NCBI GenBank assembly: GCA_013396915.1
Contig: VWZL01001979.1
Span: 1,127,616 to 1,191,615 of the forward strand
From: Stercorarius parasiticus
Taxonomy: Eukaryota > Chordata > Aves > Charadriiformes > Stercorariidae
Direction of reading: 5' to 3'
DNA: 64,000 nucleotides
Positions 13,441 to 27,900 of this stretch are shown in pieces (the first letter of the stretch is position 1; each line of letters opens with the position of its first letter). A program made the translations under genes and the position numbers. Below the pieces are notes generated by a model. The model was not told the origin of the DNA, searched no databases, and saw only the letters and a list, made by a program, of their open reading frames with translations.

Positions 13441-14238
13441 GTAACTTCGTTAAGTGGCCTTGGTGTATGAATCAGCATCTTTAGGAACAAAAAGCTGAAA
13501 TCTACTGTAAAGTTAATGTCTTGCTGCTGGAGGTACAGAGTACTAAGGAGAAGCAGGTTTTTCATTCATGAGGTCACTATTAGCTTATATTCGTTATTTA
13601 CTGCAACATAGTCCCACCAAAAATTATGAAGATTTGCCTCATTTTATATAGTTGTTGAACAATAAGAATTATATAGAATATTGGATTAATTAATACATGT
13701 TATAAGGGATAAATTGTACTTTGCTGTTGAATGGGGTAATGTGAATGCAAAAGAAAGTCTCCTCTAAACAGCCAAAGCCATTGCAATAACCAAGTACAGG
13801 TTATGTCCAAGGAACACAAGGAAGACAGAGACTAGTTCAGCACTTCTGGGCTGACTATTCTTCTACCTGTCCAGTTGTACAGCCCTGTTCATTCATCTGA
13901 GGATCCTAAAATTTATTTTATACTGACTAATATAGATGTGACTTTCTCACCAAGCCTGGAAGAAGCTGTAAGCATTAATCAATACTGTATCAATAATGAT
14001 TAATTCCAGTACCTAGTAATGTATATTTTTAACTTGTATAATGTTTAGACACACAGGGTATGTCCACTCTAGTAAATGAAAGGCTTCAGGCACTGAGACC
14101 ATTGGCAAAGCTTGGCCCGTGTTTGCACAACCAAACCTCTTCTCATCCAAATTGCCTTTGGGAATTATATCTGGCCTTTGCTAATTCCTGAACCCTGTCT
14201 GGGCATTGGCTAGGAGACTGCTGAAGACCCCCAGACAA

Positions 14239-14295
14239 AATAAAGTGTGGAACATGCTAACAGCTTACAGTTTTCTATGAAAAAAAAAAAAAAAA
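14239..14295 (+). other. AATAAA signal followed by A16 tract (retrocopy-like 3' end)
   Basis: An AATAAA hexamer at 14239-14244 is followed after 35 bp by 16 consecutive A residues at 14280-14295. This is the spacing expected at the 3' end of a reverse-transcribed polyadenylated RNA. The upstream 200 bp are slightly more GC-rich than the surroundings but contain no reading frame I recognise. No target-site duplication was found by eye. Confidence 0.4.
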
Positions 14296-17200
14296 GAAGT
14301 GTAGTCATACCCAGAAATTAATCCTAAATTTTTCTGATACTTCTGTGTCAATCTGTGAATCTGGTCCCAGCACAAAGGATTAAGAATTAATGAGTTACTT
14401 CTATGGTATGGAGAGGTACTCACTATAGAAAACAGAAGAGCAAATTATTTTTCTTAAAGAACAATTTTATAAAGGAGAAGGTCTGACAACAGTAACATTA
14501 ACAGTTCTTTGCACTGAGCAGGGCAACATTCTGCAATATGGTAGAAAAGCCCATGAGAATTTGCTAGTTAAACTTCCTTATAGATTCAGGGATTCTCTGT
14601 AGTAAAGTAATCTACCTATTTAAGACCTCTAGGGAAGATAAGTATATCTTTTTAAACAGAAATTCATCTGATGTTAGGCTCTTTCACTGGCATTTATGCT
14701 TACTGAGAGAATGGGATTTAAATGTTGGCACCAATTTTTCAGGTGAACTCTATAAATTATGAGGCAGTAGGATCAATGACATATGCAAAGCAAGTCAGAG
14801 CATAGTAAGATGGGTTTTACATTTGTATAAATTCTGAAATACATACTCTTTATGATGAATAACTGTGAAGAAAAGCTATATATGAGATTAAGTTTTAGAC
14901 TCAAATCCAGAGGGGAAACTGCTTGTCATTAAATTGTCATGCTGACAAGCACAGGCGTATGAACACTACTTACACAGAAGTGGACAGTGATCAGGAAAAC
15001 TGGGCAAAGGCAAGGAAAAGTAGTTAAGTCAACAGTCATGTGAATGAATTGGAACCATCCTTGAAAACATGTTCCTAATCCTCAGGTTTAGAGATTTTGA
15101 GGCCAGAGCATTGCTAGGTGATCAGATTTCCTTCCAAGACAGTTTATTATGGCACTAGTGTACTTCTGTAAGGAAATTATAAGGTCATTCTCACTATGAA
15201 TCTTTTTGCCATACAAGAAGAAGAATTTTATACAGTTTCATAGAGTGGATGCTCATTCATCAGCACCTAACACTGTCTGACATGACATCTGTGGAGCTTT
15301 AGCTGCCTCTTCAGAATGGCGCAAGTCTTTCATACACCCACTGTCAGCTGTATGGGGATGTCTTGAATACCTTTACTGTTTGAGAAAATTAACTGAGCCT
15401 GAATAGCTAATGCAAATGGATGAATTATGTTCACCGTGGATGATGGGGCAAGAACTGGTCTAGTTTTTATATCCTACAGAAGTCACTTCCAATTTTAAAG
15501 ATTCTCGATGTTTTTTGCTCTGCTACCTGCAGCATTCATTTAAATAACTAATAGACGCATAACCTATACATAACCTGAACATATTTACTAAGATTTAGAA
15601 GTACTATCTATGATCCATAGATTTTTACTGGGGAATGTGAGTATCTTGTTAAGTATTACACAGAGTCTGACTGAGAAGTAACTTTTATGATGCAGATTGT
15701 TCTTTTCCGTTTCAAACACTTGCTGGAAATCTTGCTTACGGGCTTTCATATCTTTTAGCACAGGCAAACCATATTAATTCCCAATGGTATTTTCCCACGG
15801 GCACTTCCAGACATCCCTGACTCAATGTGAAACTTTTTTGTGAGTTTCCAGGGACTATTACATGTGTAGGACCCCATTCAGGGCAGAGCTTTGGTTCTTG
15901 TCCCATTTGTCAGCTTTTCTGATCAGCGTTGGGTGGTGATTCTCTGTCTGACCAACATGCCCACAAACTACATAAATGCCAGAGGGAGCAGCTGGAAATA
16001 TAAGGATTATTATTGCACAAGAAAAAGACAGAGGAATGCATTTGAATAGGCAGCGCTCTGGTGAATCTTATCTCCTGGCAAGCTGCCATACTCAGTTACA
16101 AAGACTGTATTTAATACCATGGCTGCCTGAATAAGCAATGCTTTCTAGTCTGTGGACTACCTATCATTATAATGCAAAGGGCCACAGCTGATTTTTCATA
16201 GCAGATATCCTGTAAATCAGTAAAGACAAAATAATGTTTGTAAACTGATAATCGATAAGGATTGCTGGGTTTAGGCAACATCTCTGTTCCATGCTTTTAA
16301 AGTAACTTCTCTATCTAAAATTAACTGTGTATGGAAGAACCAGTATGCCACACATGCATAAGAGCTGCTGCTGTCTAATAATTTTAGCCAGAATTCTTTT
16401 TCATATTAAATTGTTTTCAGATCCTAATCTGAAAATGCAAAATGGTTGAATTTTGGAATTAAGTTTACAGACTTAAAAGGCCTTCAAAGAAAAGGAACAA
16501 AAAGTTCTCTGTAATTGGGATAGTGGAAAATAAAACATCATTAGACACAAGTCCTGGGAAACATCTTCTTAAAGTAATAATTCGCAAATGAGGAAAATAG
16601 ATTGAATTTTATAAAGAATGAATTAACATTTTTGGTGGACATAATGGAATTGTCCAAAGAGAGTGTTATTAGTTGGACAATTAACTATGAAAAGATGGTG
16701 TGTGACTTTAAACAAACCATTAAAATCGAATTATTTTTAGCATTTTATTAAAAATATAATACCTTATAACTCCACTTTTAGTGTTGCTATATCTATGAAT
16801 ACTTTCCCATATTCTCTGTCACAAGTAGAATGCAATTAAATAACATTCACCAAGGCACAATCCTTTTCCATTTCATCTGCAACATTTTTTAATTTGCTAA
16901 CAGCACCATTGCTGCCTTTGGATGATGTTTAGGATCACCTAAAATAGGGAGTCATCATGCATAATTTATAAATGCATTGTGCTGGACTGAATAACGATTT
17001 ATTCATCATTCTGAGGCTACATTCATACAAGGAAAAGTCTTATGCTTCTACTTTTAAGAGGGAAAACATTGCTAAAATGCAAGACTAACTATTTTCTATA
17101 ATGATCTGTGAAAACATCAAAGAAATAATGCCCAGACTCTCATATCTACCAAATCTCCAGTAGCATGACAATCAGAAAAACTAACTGAGTGATATTGTTT

Positions 17201-18413
17201 TACTGTTGAATATTTGGTTGAGAAGTTCTAGAGTCTTCTTCCTGTTTTCAGGAAATTAAATTTTAATATACTTCTTCAGGATTTATATAAAACTCTTAAA
17301 ATGTTCCATAGCAATCTTTTGAAGCATTACCTTCCACATAACTTCAGTACATATGGAGAAGTATTGACAACTAATACTTAAAATATTCAAGGCACTTATA
17401 GCTTTTCATAAGCTCTTCATCGAATATTATCAGCAAATGTTTAATAATTTATATAAGCAGTGCCTTGCTAAGTATTCTGTCAACTTTATTTATCATCTGA
17501 GTGATTAGAAAGTTGACCAGTAGAGTTCAGTATTATGAATTTATGGGGAAAATCTCAATTTTTTTCTTATGTAGAAGGCATCCACTGAAACATTAATGGA
17601 AGCTCTATCTACTGATTCGACTTATGTGCTTCAGGGACTATCACATCACCTTTTTTTTTATCCCCCATTTCTTGTCTTCTTCTGTTAATGTATAAGTTCA
17701 ATCATAGAGTAACACCGATTTAGCAATTTTCTCAGCATTTTACACAACACATTCCTTCTTTAGGTCTGGAGAGAGTCATATCCAGGCAGTCTATGCATTT
17801 AATACAGACCGTGTCTTTGGGCAACAACTTCTGTACATTTTTGCGAATGCTGCTTATTTTTTCTTAAATTTAAAGAAAAGAGAATCCAGTCAGAGAATGA
17901 GATATATTTGGTATTAAAGATGGCTTCGGCTGCTTGATGATCATGTTAGGGAAAGGAGAAGTGAGCTGATTTTGAGACAGCTGATTTTGAGACATGGGAA
18001 AATACTGCCTGCCTGGTAAGACTAAGAAAAGATTTTGTGATACAGATCTCACCTTCCTTTATTTTCTTTCCAAGATACTTGTTCATGAGAAGAGAGATGA
18101 CACTTTTTGCTCTGGGAAGGAGAAACTATGCATGAAAATGGACAAATTTTCTACTAATTGCCCAGTACTTAAAAATATTAGACTAACTTTTCCATAGAAT
18201 TTAGATTCTTTACTTCAGTATTTATTAAATATCCACAGTTGTCTTGTGTACTAAGAATTTGGTAGCAGAATGTTCCTTCTTTTATAACTGTGTAAAGACC
18301 CCTGGTGGACTGATTCTGTTGTAGGCCATTTTTAACATATAAAGTGAGCAAAACATTAGCTAAAACTGATTGAGAATTAATTTTATAGCTCTCTATTTTT
18401 ACCTAGCTCTTTT

Positions 18414-18493
18414 TCCACCACCTCTCTGGGCAGCCTGTTCCAGTGCTCTGCCACCCTCAAAATGAAGAAATTCCTTCTCATGTTTAGGTGGAG
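18414..18493 (-). mobile_element. CR1 internal fragment, truncated at both ends
   Basis: About 80 bp matching the conserved 3' coding block that encodes the '[12 protein letters not shown]' region. It aligns closely with 8648-8727 of the well-preserved CR1 copy, with differences mostly in the 'ctcaaaatgaagaaattc' part. Both edges stop abruptly and the usual CR1 3' tail is missing, which simple 5' truncation does not explain. Confidence 0.85.
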
Positions 18494-21400
18494 ATATGTT
18501 GTTTTTCCTTGCTATGTTGTTAGAAATACATCATATGCATCAGTAAAATGACCTGGAGCTCATCACATAGAACTGGCTTTCTAAAGCTTTTATATTTAAC
18601 CATCTGACCGTAAGATATTTTTATATTCTTTGTTAGTATTTACCTTGTTTTGCCTGCTAGCAGCAGGAGTTTGCTTTATTTTTTATCTTTTCCAGTTGCT
18701 TTTTTCCACTTCACACATTAAGACACTTGCAGCAATGTTGGCCATATTTTGTCTCCCACTCTCTATTTCTGAGCACTCCAGCCTATTGCATCCTAATTAT
18801 AGAGTCTTTTACAATTCCCTGGCTGGGGCATTAGTTCAGTACTAACTCACATAGAAGACTGTCTCCCACTGAGTCAGGAGCACTAAAAAACTTGCTATAA
18901 CACTGAAGTGTTCCTTGGAGGTCTCCAACTCTACTATTAATTCAACCTGAATCTGCTTAGCTTGTTAGGTCTGACAGGATTACAATCCATGGTGGCATGA
19001 CTGTCTGATTTCATAGAAGACTTTGACAGTGTGTCTTTTAAGAGAATAATCTTCTAGTGGATGAATGGAAGAATGGTAAGTCTAACAAGGATCACTGAAA
19101 ATATCCATTAAATTACTTAATAAAAATGTTTACAGTAATATTTTCTTTTTAAGCTGTGGAATGATATAAAAAATATCTGTTAAATATATTTAATGTGTAA
19201 ATATCACTATAATTGAAATTTTATAAGAAAAAAAGTTTTGTTAATTTCTTATACAGTGCATACCTAAATATATAGATTTCATATGACAAGGAATTAAGAA
19301 AACATCTGGCAAAATAGAGAACTCATATTACATGTATAACCTATGAAGTCATGTACATTCTTTAAAAAATGTCTTAATATTTACTAATGCTCATAAATTA
19401 AGTAGTCATTCTCAAGAATAGTAACAATCACTAGAAATTGGATCTGAATAATCTTGATAAACTAGCTCTGAATTTACACAGGCTAAAAGATATTTTCCTT
19501 GTCATTTTACTAAACTGAGTACTTAAAGCACTCTTTAAGAGCATGGATTGTCTTAGTGATTTCTGTACACTGAAAGACTGTTAATAAAAGGTTACAGAAA
19601 TCCTTAATGGTCTTTGAGAAAATCTTAAGCATAGTTGAGCATAATAATATATGAAGCAAAAAGAAAAATAATAGCAGCAGTAGTAGTCTTGGTTGTGGTA
19701 AGTCTTGCTGGAACAAGAAAGGTAACCTCTTGGCACCCCATGAACTAAGCTGTGATAATTTTATTTGGTAAAGTTTATAATGAATTAATGATTACAGTAA
19801 CAGCAAGGGGCCACAGTTTTGAAGGACTCCTCTGTTAAGTCTGTTAAAGCATGATAGAAACAGAATTTACCAGTATTTTTTAGAACTCATTGCCTCAACT
19901 CAAGCTTCTAGGGTATTTTGAGATTTATGATAACTTTTCTCAAGTATATGACAGAATACTTGAGCTACCGTAGAATATAGCACATGAGTTCATGTACCTT
20001 ACAAAACCTTGAAGTCCAGTTGTTCTTCTCATCTGTAGTTGAAAAGTTATAATGCTTACCTCTTATAACAGGACTTTTTATCAGAAAATCTCAAGGTATT
20101 TAACAGAGGAAGCCAGTATTAGTTCTTTAAATAATTGTACAAAACATATTCCTGAATTTATGGGCAAATGAAAGCTGCCTTTATATCCACTTTTTCTTCC
20201 ACAGTAGGGGTAATAGTCACTGCTTTGTAACATTGACACATTGGTTATAGGTTCTGTACAGTCTTTTTATATTGGATTTTTTTTTATGAGTTTGAATATC
20301 TATTAAGGAACTCCAGGTAACGCCACCCAATGAAGAAAATCTCTTACTAACTGCTCTGACTGCAGCTGCTTTCTAGCAATGGCATACCATAAACCTTAAT
20401 TTATCTGATATTATAGCAGCCTCATACTCCTTCTTGATTTCTCTGTAATGAATACAGGTACTATATCTCCGGGGTCTTCAAGCCATTATTTCTGATGTAA
20501 AAGAGAATATGTAATTATCCCACTCCTTCATTTCTATTTTTTGCTTAGTTAATATGCTAAAGATTTAAACACCAGAAGTGCCATGTGGAACAAGGCAAAC
20601 ACTATAAAGTGGGCTTTCTTCTATATAGAGCTACATTTTTTTAATAACTTATCCTCTGTTTTTTTGTTCTCATAGTAAATTTTATTTCTGTAAAGAGCAA
20701 AATTAATTGCTATGCATGTCTAACAAAATGTTTTACTCCATGTTTGCTCAAGATTCATATCACATATTTTTCTGTAGGTATAAATTTTTTAATGTTTTTG
20801 GTGGTTTGCCCTTCTTCCTACTTCTGCATTTTAAAATATATGTAGTGGTGTCATAGCATAAACAAAGCTGTAGTGTAAAAGAAGATAAGAGTAATGAGTT
20901 TGGTTTTGAAGACTTGTACATATATGTATGCCCTGTTCTCTTTTAGAAAGATTCTTATTGCTTTGATAATATTCTAGCAGGTTGCCTGAAATATAAAGAA
21001 GTTAAAAGTCTTATTCTGAATGTTATTCAGCTGTATCACTGTTTTGTTGGAGGGAGGACTGAGGAAAAAGTCATGTTTTAGAAGAAGTTTTAAAGCTGAA
21101 TTTTTGTCAAAATGTGCACAATAGTATATTTTTCAAGAACCTCATTGAGTTAGGATGTTATATGCTTATATAGAGTTTATCATATAAAATTATGATGAAT
21201 ACACACACTATACAAAGAAAATTATTAGCTCTCTCTTATATAAAAATGTGTATATTAAAACCAGATTCCAATTTGTCCCTGTCAATGATAAATTTCCATT
21301 ACTAACCAAATGACCAGCCTACAAATATTCTTCCCGATAGTCCTCAGCAAGAAGGTCAAATCTCTTTTGTGATGTGATGCTGAGCTCCTTGTTCTCTAAC

Positions 21401-24225
21401 ATAAATCTATGGAGTTTTCATCCCCTAGTCAGGGAGGATAATTTCTCCCTGGTGCTATATGTCTGAGCAATTTTCCAAACAATGTGCTTCCATATTGTAC
21501 ATATTAGAATCAAATGTGCTAGAGAATGAGCTATTTTTTGTATTTACATTAAGCTAACGTGAAGTAGCAGAGGATGGAAGACTTGTTTTTTTAAGCCTGA
21601 ACACTCAAAGTGAAATGTTATCCTTAATCTGACATCCATTTCTGAGGGTGGATTTAAGGTCATTTGCATGTTAATTAACTGCTTTTGGGTGTTGCTAAGG
21701 ATTTACATTTCTACATTCCTGACTACAGCAGCAAATAGCTGCAGGCCATTTGGAACTATACTGCAAATATTTGATGGGACCATTGCTTGAAAAATCTAGC
21801 CCTTTGAGCAAAGGCAAATGAAACAAACAAAAGTAAACTCATAAAAATATTAGAAACTCATAACATAGTGCTCATTAGCATAATATACTTTTAGACTGTG
21901 GCAGAACAGGAATCAGTAGTCTCACAGGCCTTCGTTTCTTTATGTCCACTTGAGACCTTAATGAGCCCTAATAGCTCCAGTCTGACCTATAGCTCCAAAG
22001 CAGGGGCAGAAATCATTATTAATCTCTCTTTTTTTTTCTTTTTTTTTTTCTTTCTTAATGTTATTATGTTCGCCATTAATACTACAGATCACACAGGGAA
22101 GGTTGCTAGCAACTGCCTGTTGAGTACCATCTCATTGTAGAAGAAGCTATAGTCTGAAATCAGCACTTCCACACGAGAAGGCATGGCAGCATTAGAGGTT
22201 CCAGAATGGGATTACAACCATGCAGCAAACAGTGGGGGAAACTGCTCGTCTGCCCCACAAGTAGTGCTGACTTAAGCACCTATGCTATCTGTTGTTTTGG
22301 AAAGTAACTCAAAGTATCAGGATGCCACTACTTAAGAGTCACGACCTTGAACAACTCTTTCAAGGCAAGTTTTGTTACCAAAAGCTACTGAAGCTGGTTG
22401 CAAATTTTAAAACATTATTCTCATAAGAGGATTGTTTTTCCTTCTCTTTTTATAGAGTTGCACAATGGTTGTAGAACTGAGAGACAGGAAAAAGCTCAGG
22501 AGCAAAATTTATTATCTGCTTATAAATTTCCAACAGCCATTTGCTCATTAAGAAATGTTCTTTGGAAAACCCCATTCTGTCTATAGTTCGGCGTTCCATT
22601 TTCTAACCCTGAAAACACATACTAGTGCAGTCCCAGTGGGTGGATTTTAGTGAAAAAATATGTGCTAGAAAAATCAGTAAACACATTTTCTTCTTAGTTT
22701 ATTTTCCTTTGGTTTTAAGTTTTATTGAGCAACTAGGTCTTTGTCTCTTATAAGAAAGAGTCCATTTAGTATTTAAAGATAATTCTTCAGAAAAAATGTT
22801 TTCTGTGAACATGAGTCAGTGTCAATGATTAGTGAAAGCTGGATTCTAGAGGTATATTTTGAGCAGGCACACTGGATTTCATTACACAGGATTTTCCTTT
22901 TTTTATTTTTTGGGGTATTTTTCCCAATATGCTGCTGTAAGATTTTTACATTATTGTTAGATACTACCTTCTGCCTTAATTTCTTTCTTGCCTCTCTATA
23001 GGAGATTTGTTCTTAAGTCTTGAGAATGTTAACATTTGTACAGGAATGGAGCTATTTTGGAGTGTCGAACATAGTGCAAAACAAACATAAAATGAAGCAC
23101 CAAGTATAAGATAGGAATGTGCATTAGCTGCATGCCTACATATGACAGGAAGTAAATAATGCTGCCATGTAGGTACATACAATGTGACAGTGTATTATGC
23201 TAATCTGACTGACAGCCAAAGTATGGTCAAGCTGAAACTTATGGATGTTCACAGGAATAAACTGTCAGTCACAGCAAACCGGTGTCAAAGGAGGAGAGAA
23301 CATTGGACAAGCCACTATGACAAGACGGTTTCTGTGACATGTGTATGTCAAGGCACGTGCAAGCATGTTTTCCATGCAGTGGTGTGAGGATATAAGAAAT
23401 ACCGCCATGGGACAAAAAAACTATGATTGTGTTTAGGACTGATGAACATTACTGTTGTATATCAGTTGGACAGCGAAATTAGAGGAAAGCCAATAAAAAC
23501 TGAATCAAGTATGTGCTGTAGACTGTGTGGCTTTCCATATTCCACTGGATTAATTCTACACACAGTGGCCTACCTGTTTGGTGGTCATTTTTTTGCTAAT
23601 GACCCTTCCAACTTTTATGTATTATTAACTTCTACACTGCAGAGCTTGGGCAACATATTTTTATTAAAAACACTGATCATATATTCATGGTTTGTTAGTT
23701 ATAACAGTTGCTGCGTAATTTCAGTGACACTCCCAGTCAGTAAACATCTATGAATTTTCAAAGAAGCGTCCTTTCATCTTTGGTCTTGCCAAGGTGGTTT
23801 AGGGTATTTACCAGAACATGACCTCTGCATCACAGGTTCCTAAGTTTTACTAGGACCTAAGTATGGCTGGATATATAGCATTGCAAACTTGTTATGCTAT
23901 GCTTCACTATATATGTAATTTAAAGCAGGTGATGTATCCAGAACTATTGCAATGGTCATTATCACATTAGCTCTTCATTAGAGTTACTTTAACAGTCAAA
24001 ACCAAATCCTAGCCCCTGATTTCACTATTGGTGTTCAAAACCTTATAAGATAACACTAAAGTTTTAAAAACTTAGACTTCCTACAATGGCTGTCTCTGTT
24101 TGCAGAGAATCATTTCCTACAGAAAGTCTGCCACCTTTCACATGATACTGAGGATTTTCAAGAAAACCATTAATTGCCACGGAACCTGCAGGAACCAGAT
24201 TCAACTTTGCATTCACGTTTCCCAC
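18494..24225. other. Unique AT-rich stretch, no gene recognised
   Basis: No repeat family or coding exon recognised. A T-rich tract lies at 22027-22056. ORFs at 18630-18845 (+), 21898-22140 (+) and 23427-23753 (+, 108 codons) have hydrophobic, AT-driven composition and no motif that I can name. Confidence 0.5.
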
Positions 24226-24977
24226 TGTCGGAATCCAACACTGAGAAGATTCCTTTAAATATTCCAAATTTACTTATTTGAAGATATTTGACATTGCCTG
24301 TGATTTTGATTTACCAGAGTAATACAGCAATTCACTGAAATAACAGCACAAGCGCAATATAACAATTGCAATATATGGCTGGATCACAATACAAACGTGA
24401 TTCCCATTACCAGTCTCTATATGCTTACTGTTGTGATGCTGGGTGACCTCAGTCACTGGGAAGGAATATATGGGTTCCAGCTGACTCAAGCCATCTCAAG
24501 CCTGCGTCCTCTTTAAAGTCCACTCTGTTGGTTGCTCAGTTTTTATATTCTATGTTGGGCTGAGCCACACATTAACTTCCCCCAAGCTGGTCTGGCTCAC
24601 TAAGGAAGATTTTCACACTTTTTTGATTAACTCAGGTAAGGCCATTTACACAGCCAGCTGATTCACTCAGCTGATACAGCCCTTTATCTAAAACAGAGAT
24701 CACCCTTTTGTCCTCTTGTCACTTTTAACCACCTTATTAATAAGGCTTTTCTGTATTATCGAGATGAATTAGATTATCAACTTCTGAAAACTCTAACCAG
24801 ACTAACAATAATTTTCTAGCTCTGTATATATGGGGATTTCCCTTTTTGTCCATAACAAGATTTTGGGTGTAACAGATTCCTGTAGACATTTATCTTTTGA
24901 GATATAGGTCATTATTGTGTTAACTGGTAGGATGTTGCATTTAGCGTAATGGCAATCATAAAAGTTGGAATTCTGCA
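24226..24977 (+). mobile_element. Solo LTR, copy A of a ~750-bp family
   Basis: Begins TGTCGGAATCCAACA at 24226 and ends in a diverged TTGGAATTCTGCA at 24977, giving 752 bp and imperfect inverted ends as in an LTR. It is homologous along its length to copy B at 28262-29020. Shared blocks include the 15-mer ttacttatttgaaga (24270-24284 and 28331-28345), 'gctggtctggct', a 'gggctgagccac' segment, and 'atttag..aatg..atc' close to the end. Identity looks like roughly 70% by eye. I see no retroviral gene to either side, so I call it a solo LTR, probably of ERVL type by its ends, though the class is inferred. Confidence 0.65.
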
Positions 24978-27900
24978 AACTGAATTTTTTCGTACTAAAA
25001 ATTAAATGAAGCAAAACAGTCTAAATATTAAATTTTCACACAGCCATTCCAACTAAGTGATATGCCCAAGGAAGTAAATCATATACTTTCTTCTAAATAT
25101 AATCTTATCTGTAACATGTCCAGAGGAGTAGTTCTGAAAGCAATTTCGTTGCGTTCTTGTGAAGTGGTGCATTATTAACCATTGATCAGATAAAGTATAT
25201 GTCAATCTTGATTATTTTGCATCAATACAAAGATCTGAGCCCCATGTTTAATAAGTTCTCTCTGCATATTTATAGTACATCTTAATGCATGTATCAGTGA
25301 CAGAAATGAGTGAGTTAGAAAATGACAAAAACGAGTTATAAAAATAAAGATTAAGGTCATTTGATCTCAAAGGATACTCTAAGAGTGTATTTTCTAAATC
25401 AGAAAGTTAAGCATCTGCAGACAATGATAAAGCAGATTATCTTGCATGCTAAGAGCAGGCAATTATGTTTATAGGATAGGGATAAGGACGCATCTTTCAC
25501 CCAGAGTCAATATTAATGTCTCTAAATCGGGTTAGGTGAAAGTAAAAGAAATTCCCCACACATCATGCATTTGGGTTTTATTTCTGTTTATAGAGATGCT
25601 TACATAAGGTAAACACTGATATTGATACAAATCATTTGGCAGTGTTGTGTTTATCAGCATAGTATAGCACTGTGCACAGCTTCCTCCATCAGAGCTCTCC
25701 CAAGGTAAAAGAAGCTAAGATATTTTTATTATATGATTTATTGGTTATGTTTTTCTTGATTGGAAGAAATGGAATTTAATGTATGTTCCTGAAATCAACT
25801 TTTAGCAAGATACCATAACAAGGTAGTGCAGTCAGCAAGAATCCTGAACTTCTAACCCATCTCTTTGCTTTTTTTCCATCAACTTAACTGTATCCAATAA
25901 CTCAATCTGTCAGAAACTACAGAACAGCATATATCTGTGTCCTGTGTGACTAGTAAGTTAAGTCGTCATCTTTCTCTGTAATCATTTATTAATTAGTTGG
26001 GGAAACAAGTAGATGAAAATAAATGTAGTCAGGTTTTCTGCAACCAAAAGCAGAAGGTATTTTATCTGCTTCCCTCATTTAGGAACCAATTTTGCAGAAA
26101 AGTGTGGAGATTCAGGGAATGTCTTCCTACTCCTTTTAACTATTCCACAGCAATCAGTGAAGGCTATTCTAGCTTCTAAAGCAAGATAGTGTTAGGATTT
26201 TTTGATAGGTATCAGGCATGACAGCTTTGACAATTAGTGCCTGCTGTCCTGGGCCTGATGATGTATACACTGACAAACTTCAGCTTGTTGAACTTCAAAT
26301 TAATGTAGGGAAGATAACAAAAGGTAACTTCTAATGAATTTTAACATAAACATACAGAAATGTTTGGGATCCTAAAAAAACACCAAGGACCTTCCAGATA
26401 CTTTTGAGAGGTAGGTAAATAAAGACTATATCAGTTTTCAGTACAACGGTAATATGGGTAATGAAATAAAAAATCTAAAGCAATTTTACTCTATGAATCT
26501 GATCCAAATCCAAGTTAACAGAAGAAAGGATTTTACTGCTGATTTCAATATGTTTTGGAACACATTTGGTGCATATTTCAAAGGGTCAAATTATGACATT
26601 ATTTAAGAAGCAGCTCCATCAGTCCACAGAAATGCCCACACTGTTTTCATTTAACTCAAATATAATTTGCCTAGACCTGTGCAGAAGTACAAATTTTCTA
26701 TTCAGAAGTTACTTAAGACTAACTCCTGAGAATGCAAGGGTCATGTTCTAAGTAATGCACAAATTCTTCAAAGCACAGCCAATAGAACTGTATAAGAATA
26801 AAATTAGTTATTCATATCCTTCTATTATTTTGAAAAAATCAAATTATGTGTTTACATGTAGTCTTAAAAAGAAAAGGACATTGCTTCCCATAGCTTAAAC
26901 AGTTGGTGTAAGAGAAAGAGTTAAAGTAGTTGATATTCAGAAACAAGAACCTTGTCAGTGCTAACGGTTTGTTATGACATTTACTTAGTGTAGAAATAAG
27001 ACAAAGTAGTATTTGCTTTTCTCAGTAGCCCAGCTACCAAGTAGGACTTGAAGTGAGAACAGCTGTGATGCTGGTAGTGAGATACAGCCCTGATTTTTTT
27101 CTACTTTCTTCACACTGAATAGTTGGCTCTGGCTCAATAAAACTACTTGCATACAAGTCACTGTGAGCAAGGGTAAGAGAATAATGCCTTGCACTGAAAT
27201 GAATATTAGTATGTTATTAATGACTGCTCCAATAAAATGGTCATCCTTTTCACACCATCACATGTTCACTTCCACATCCACAGTAACAGAATTTCACAAG
27301 CAGTGACCTCAGCAAAACGCCTAATTTTACTGATTTGGAGGTTTTGGGGAATTTTCCTGCACTATGCCATATGGGAATGTCTCAAACTCTGAATTCACCT
27401 ATTTGTTTTCCACCCAATAGCACAGGGCTGGCAAGAATAGGAGTATCGATGGCAATTACCTAAGGTTTGACAAGAATTTATATGAAAAAGGAAATAATCA
27501 AGAAACCATTACTTATTAGGAGAAATGGAAAATATGTTTATGAATCAGAGAATGAGAGAATAGCGTAAGGAGAGAGAAGGGCTTGTGTGTATTGGGACCC
27601 AAACCATCTCTCAGTGGTTGAGTTACAGATACAGCCCTGTCCTATCAGCTTTTGCTGTCATGAAGATGTTCGCTTTCATTAGCTGAAGTGTGTACCAGAA
27701 TGTGGAGGAGAAAGGCGTAAATCTGACACTGTGGCATTTTATCTTGTACCTGTTAATCTAGCACACTTGCTATTTTAATATAGAACAATGCAGTGAGGAA
27801 ATAACACTATCAGTCTGAAAACAAGCAGAGTTTTACTCAACCTTTACTTAACCTTTACTCAACAAGGTAGTAGTAGTTCCTTTCTCATTCCATGGACCTA

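Larger units (their letters stand above)
9837..18413. other. Long unique stretch, no gene recognised
   Basis: About 8.6 kb without a clear repeat apart from the two nested weak signals listed separately (13195-13440 and 14239-14295). T-runs occur near 9970-9985 and 10960-10975. ORFs at 9861-10217 (-), 11131-11439 (-) and 11694-11987 (-) are AT-driven and unrecognised. I see no splice-flanked coding exon here. Confidence 0.5.

Noticed and set aside
23427..23753. 108-codon + frame, hydrophobic, env-like impression
   Set aside because: No retroviral motif, signal or neighbouring gag/pol sequence; composition is what AT-rich DNA gives.
24064..24267. Minus-strand 67-codon frame that looks protein-like (GNVNAKLNLVPAGSVAING...)
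   Set aside because: Its first codons lie inside the start of LTR copy A and no good splice sites bound the rest. I could not tie it to any family, so I regard it as chance.
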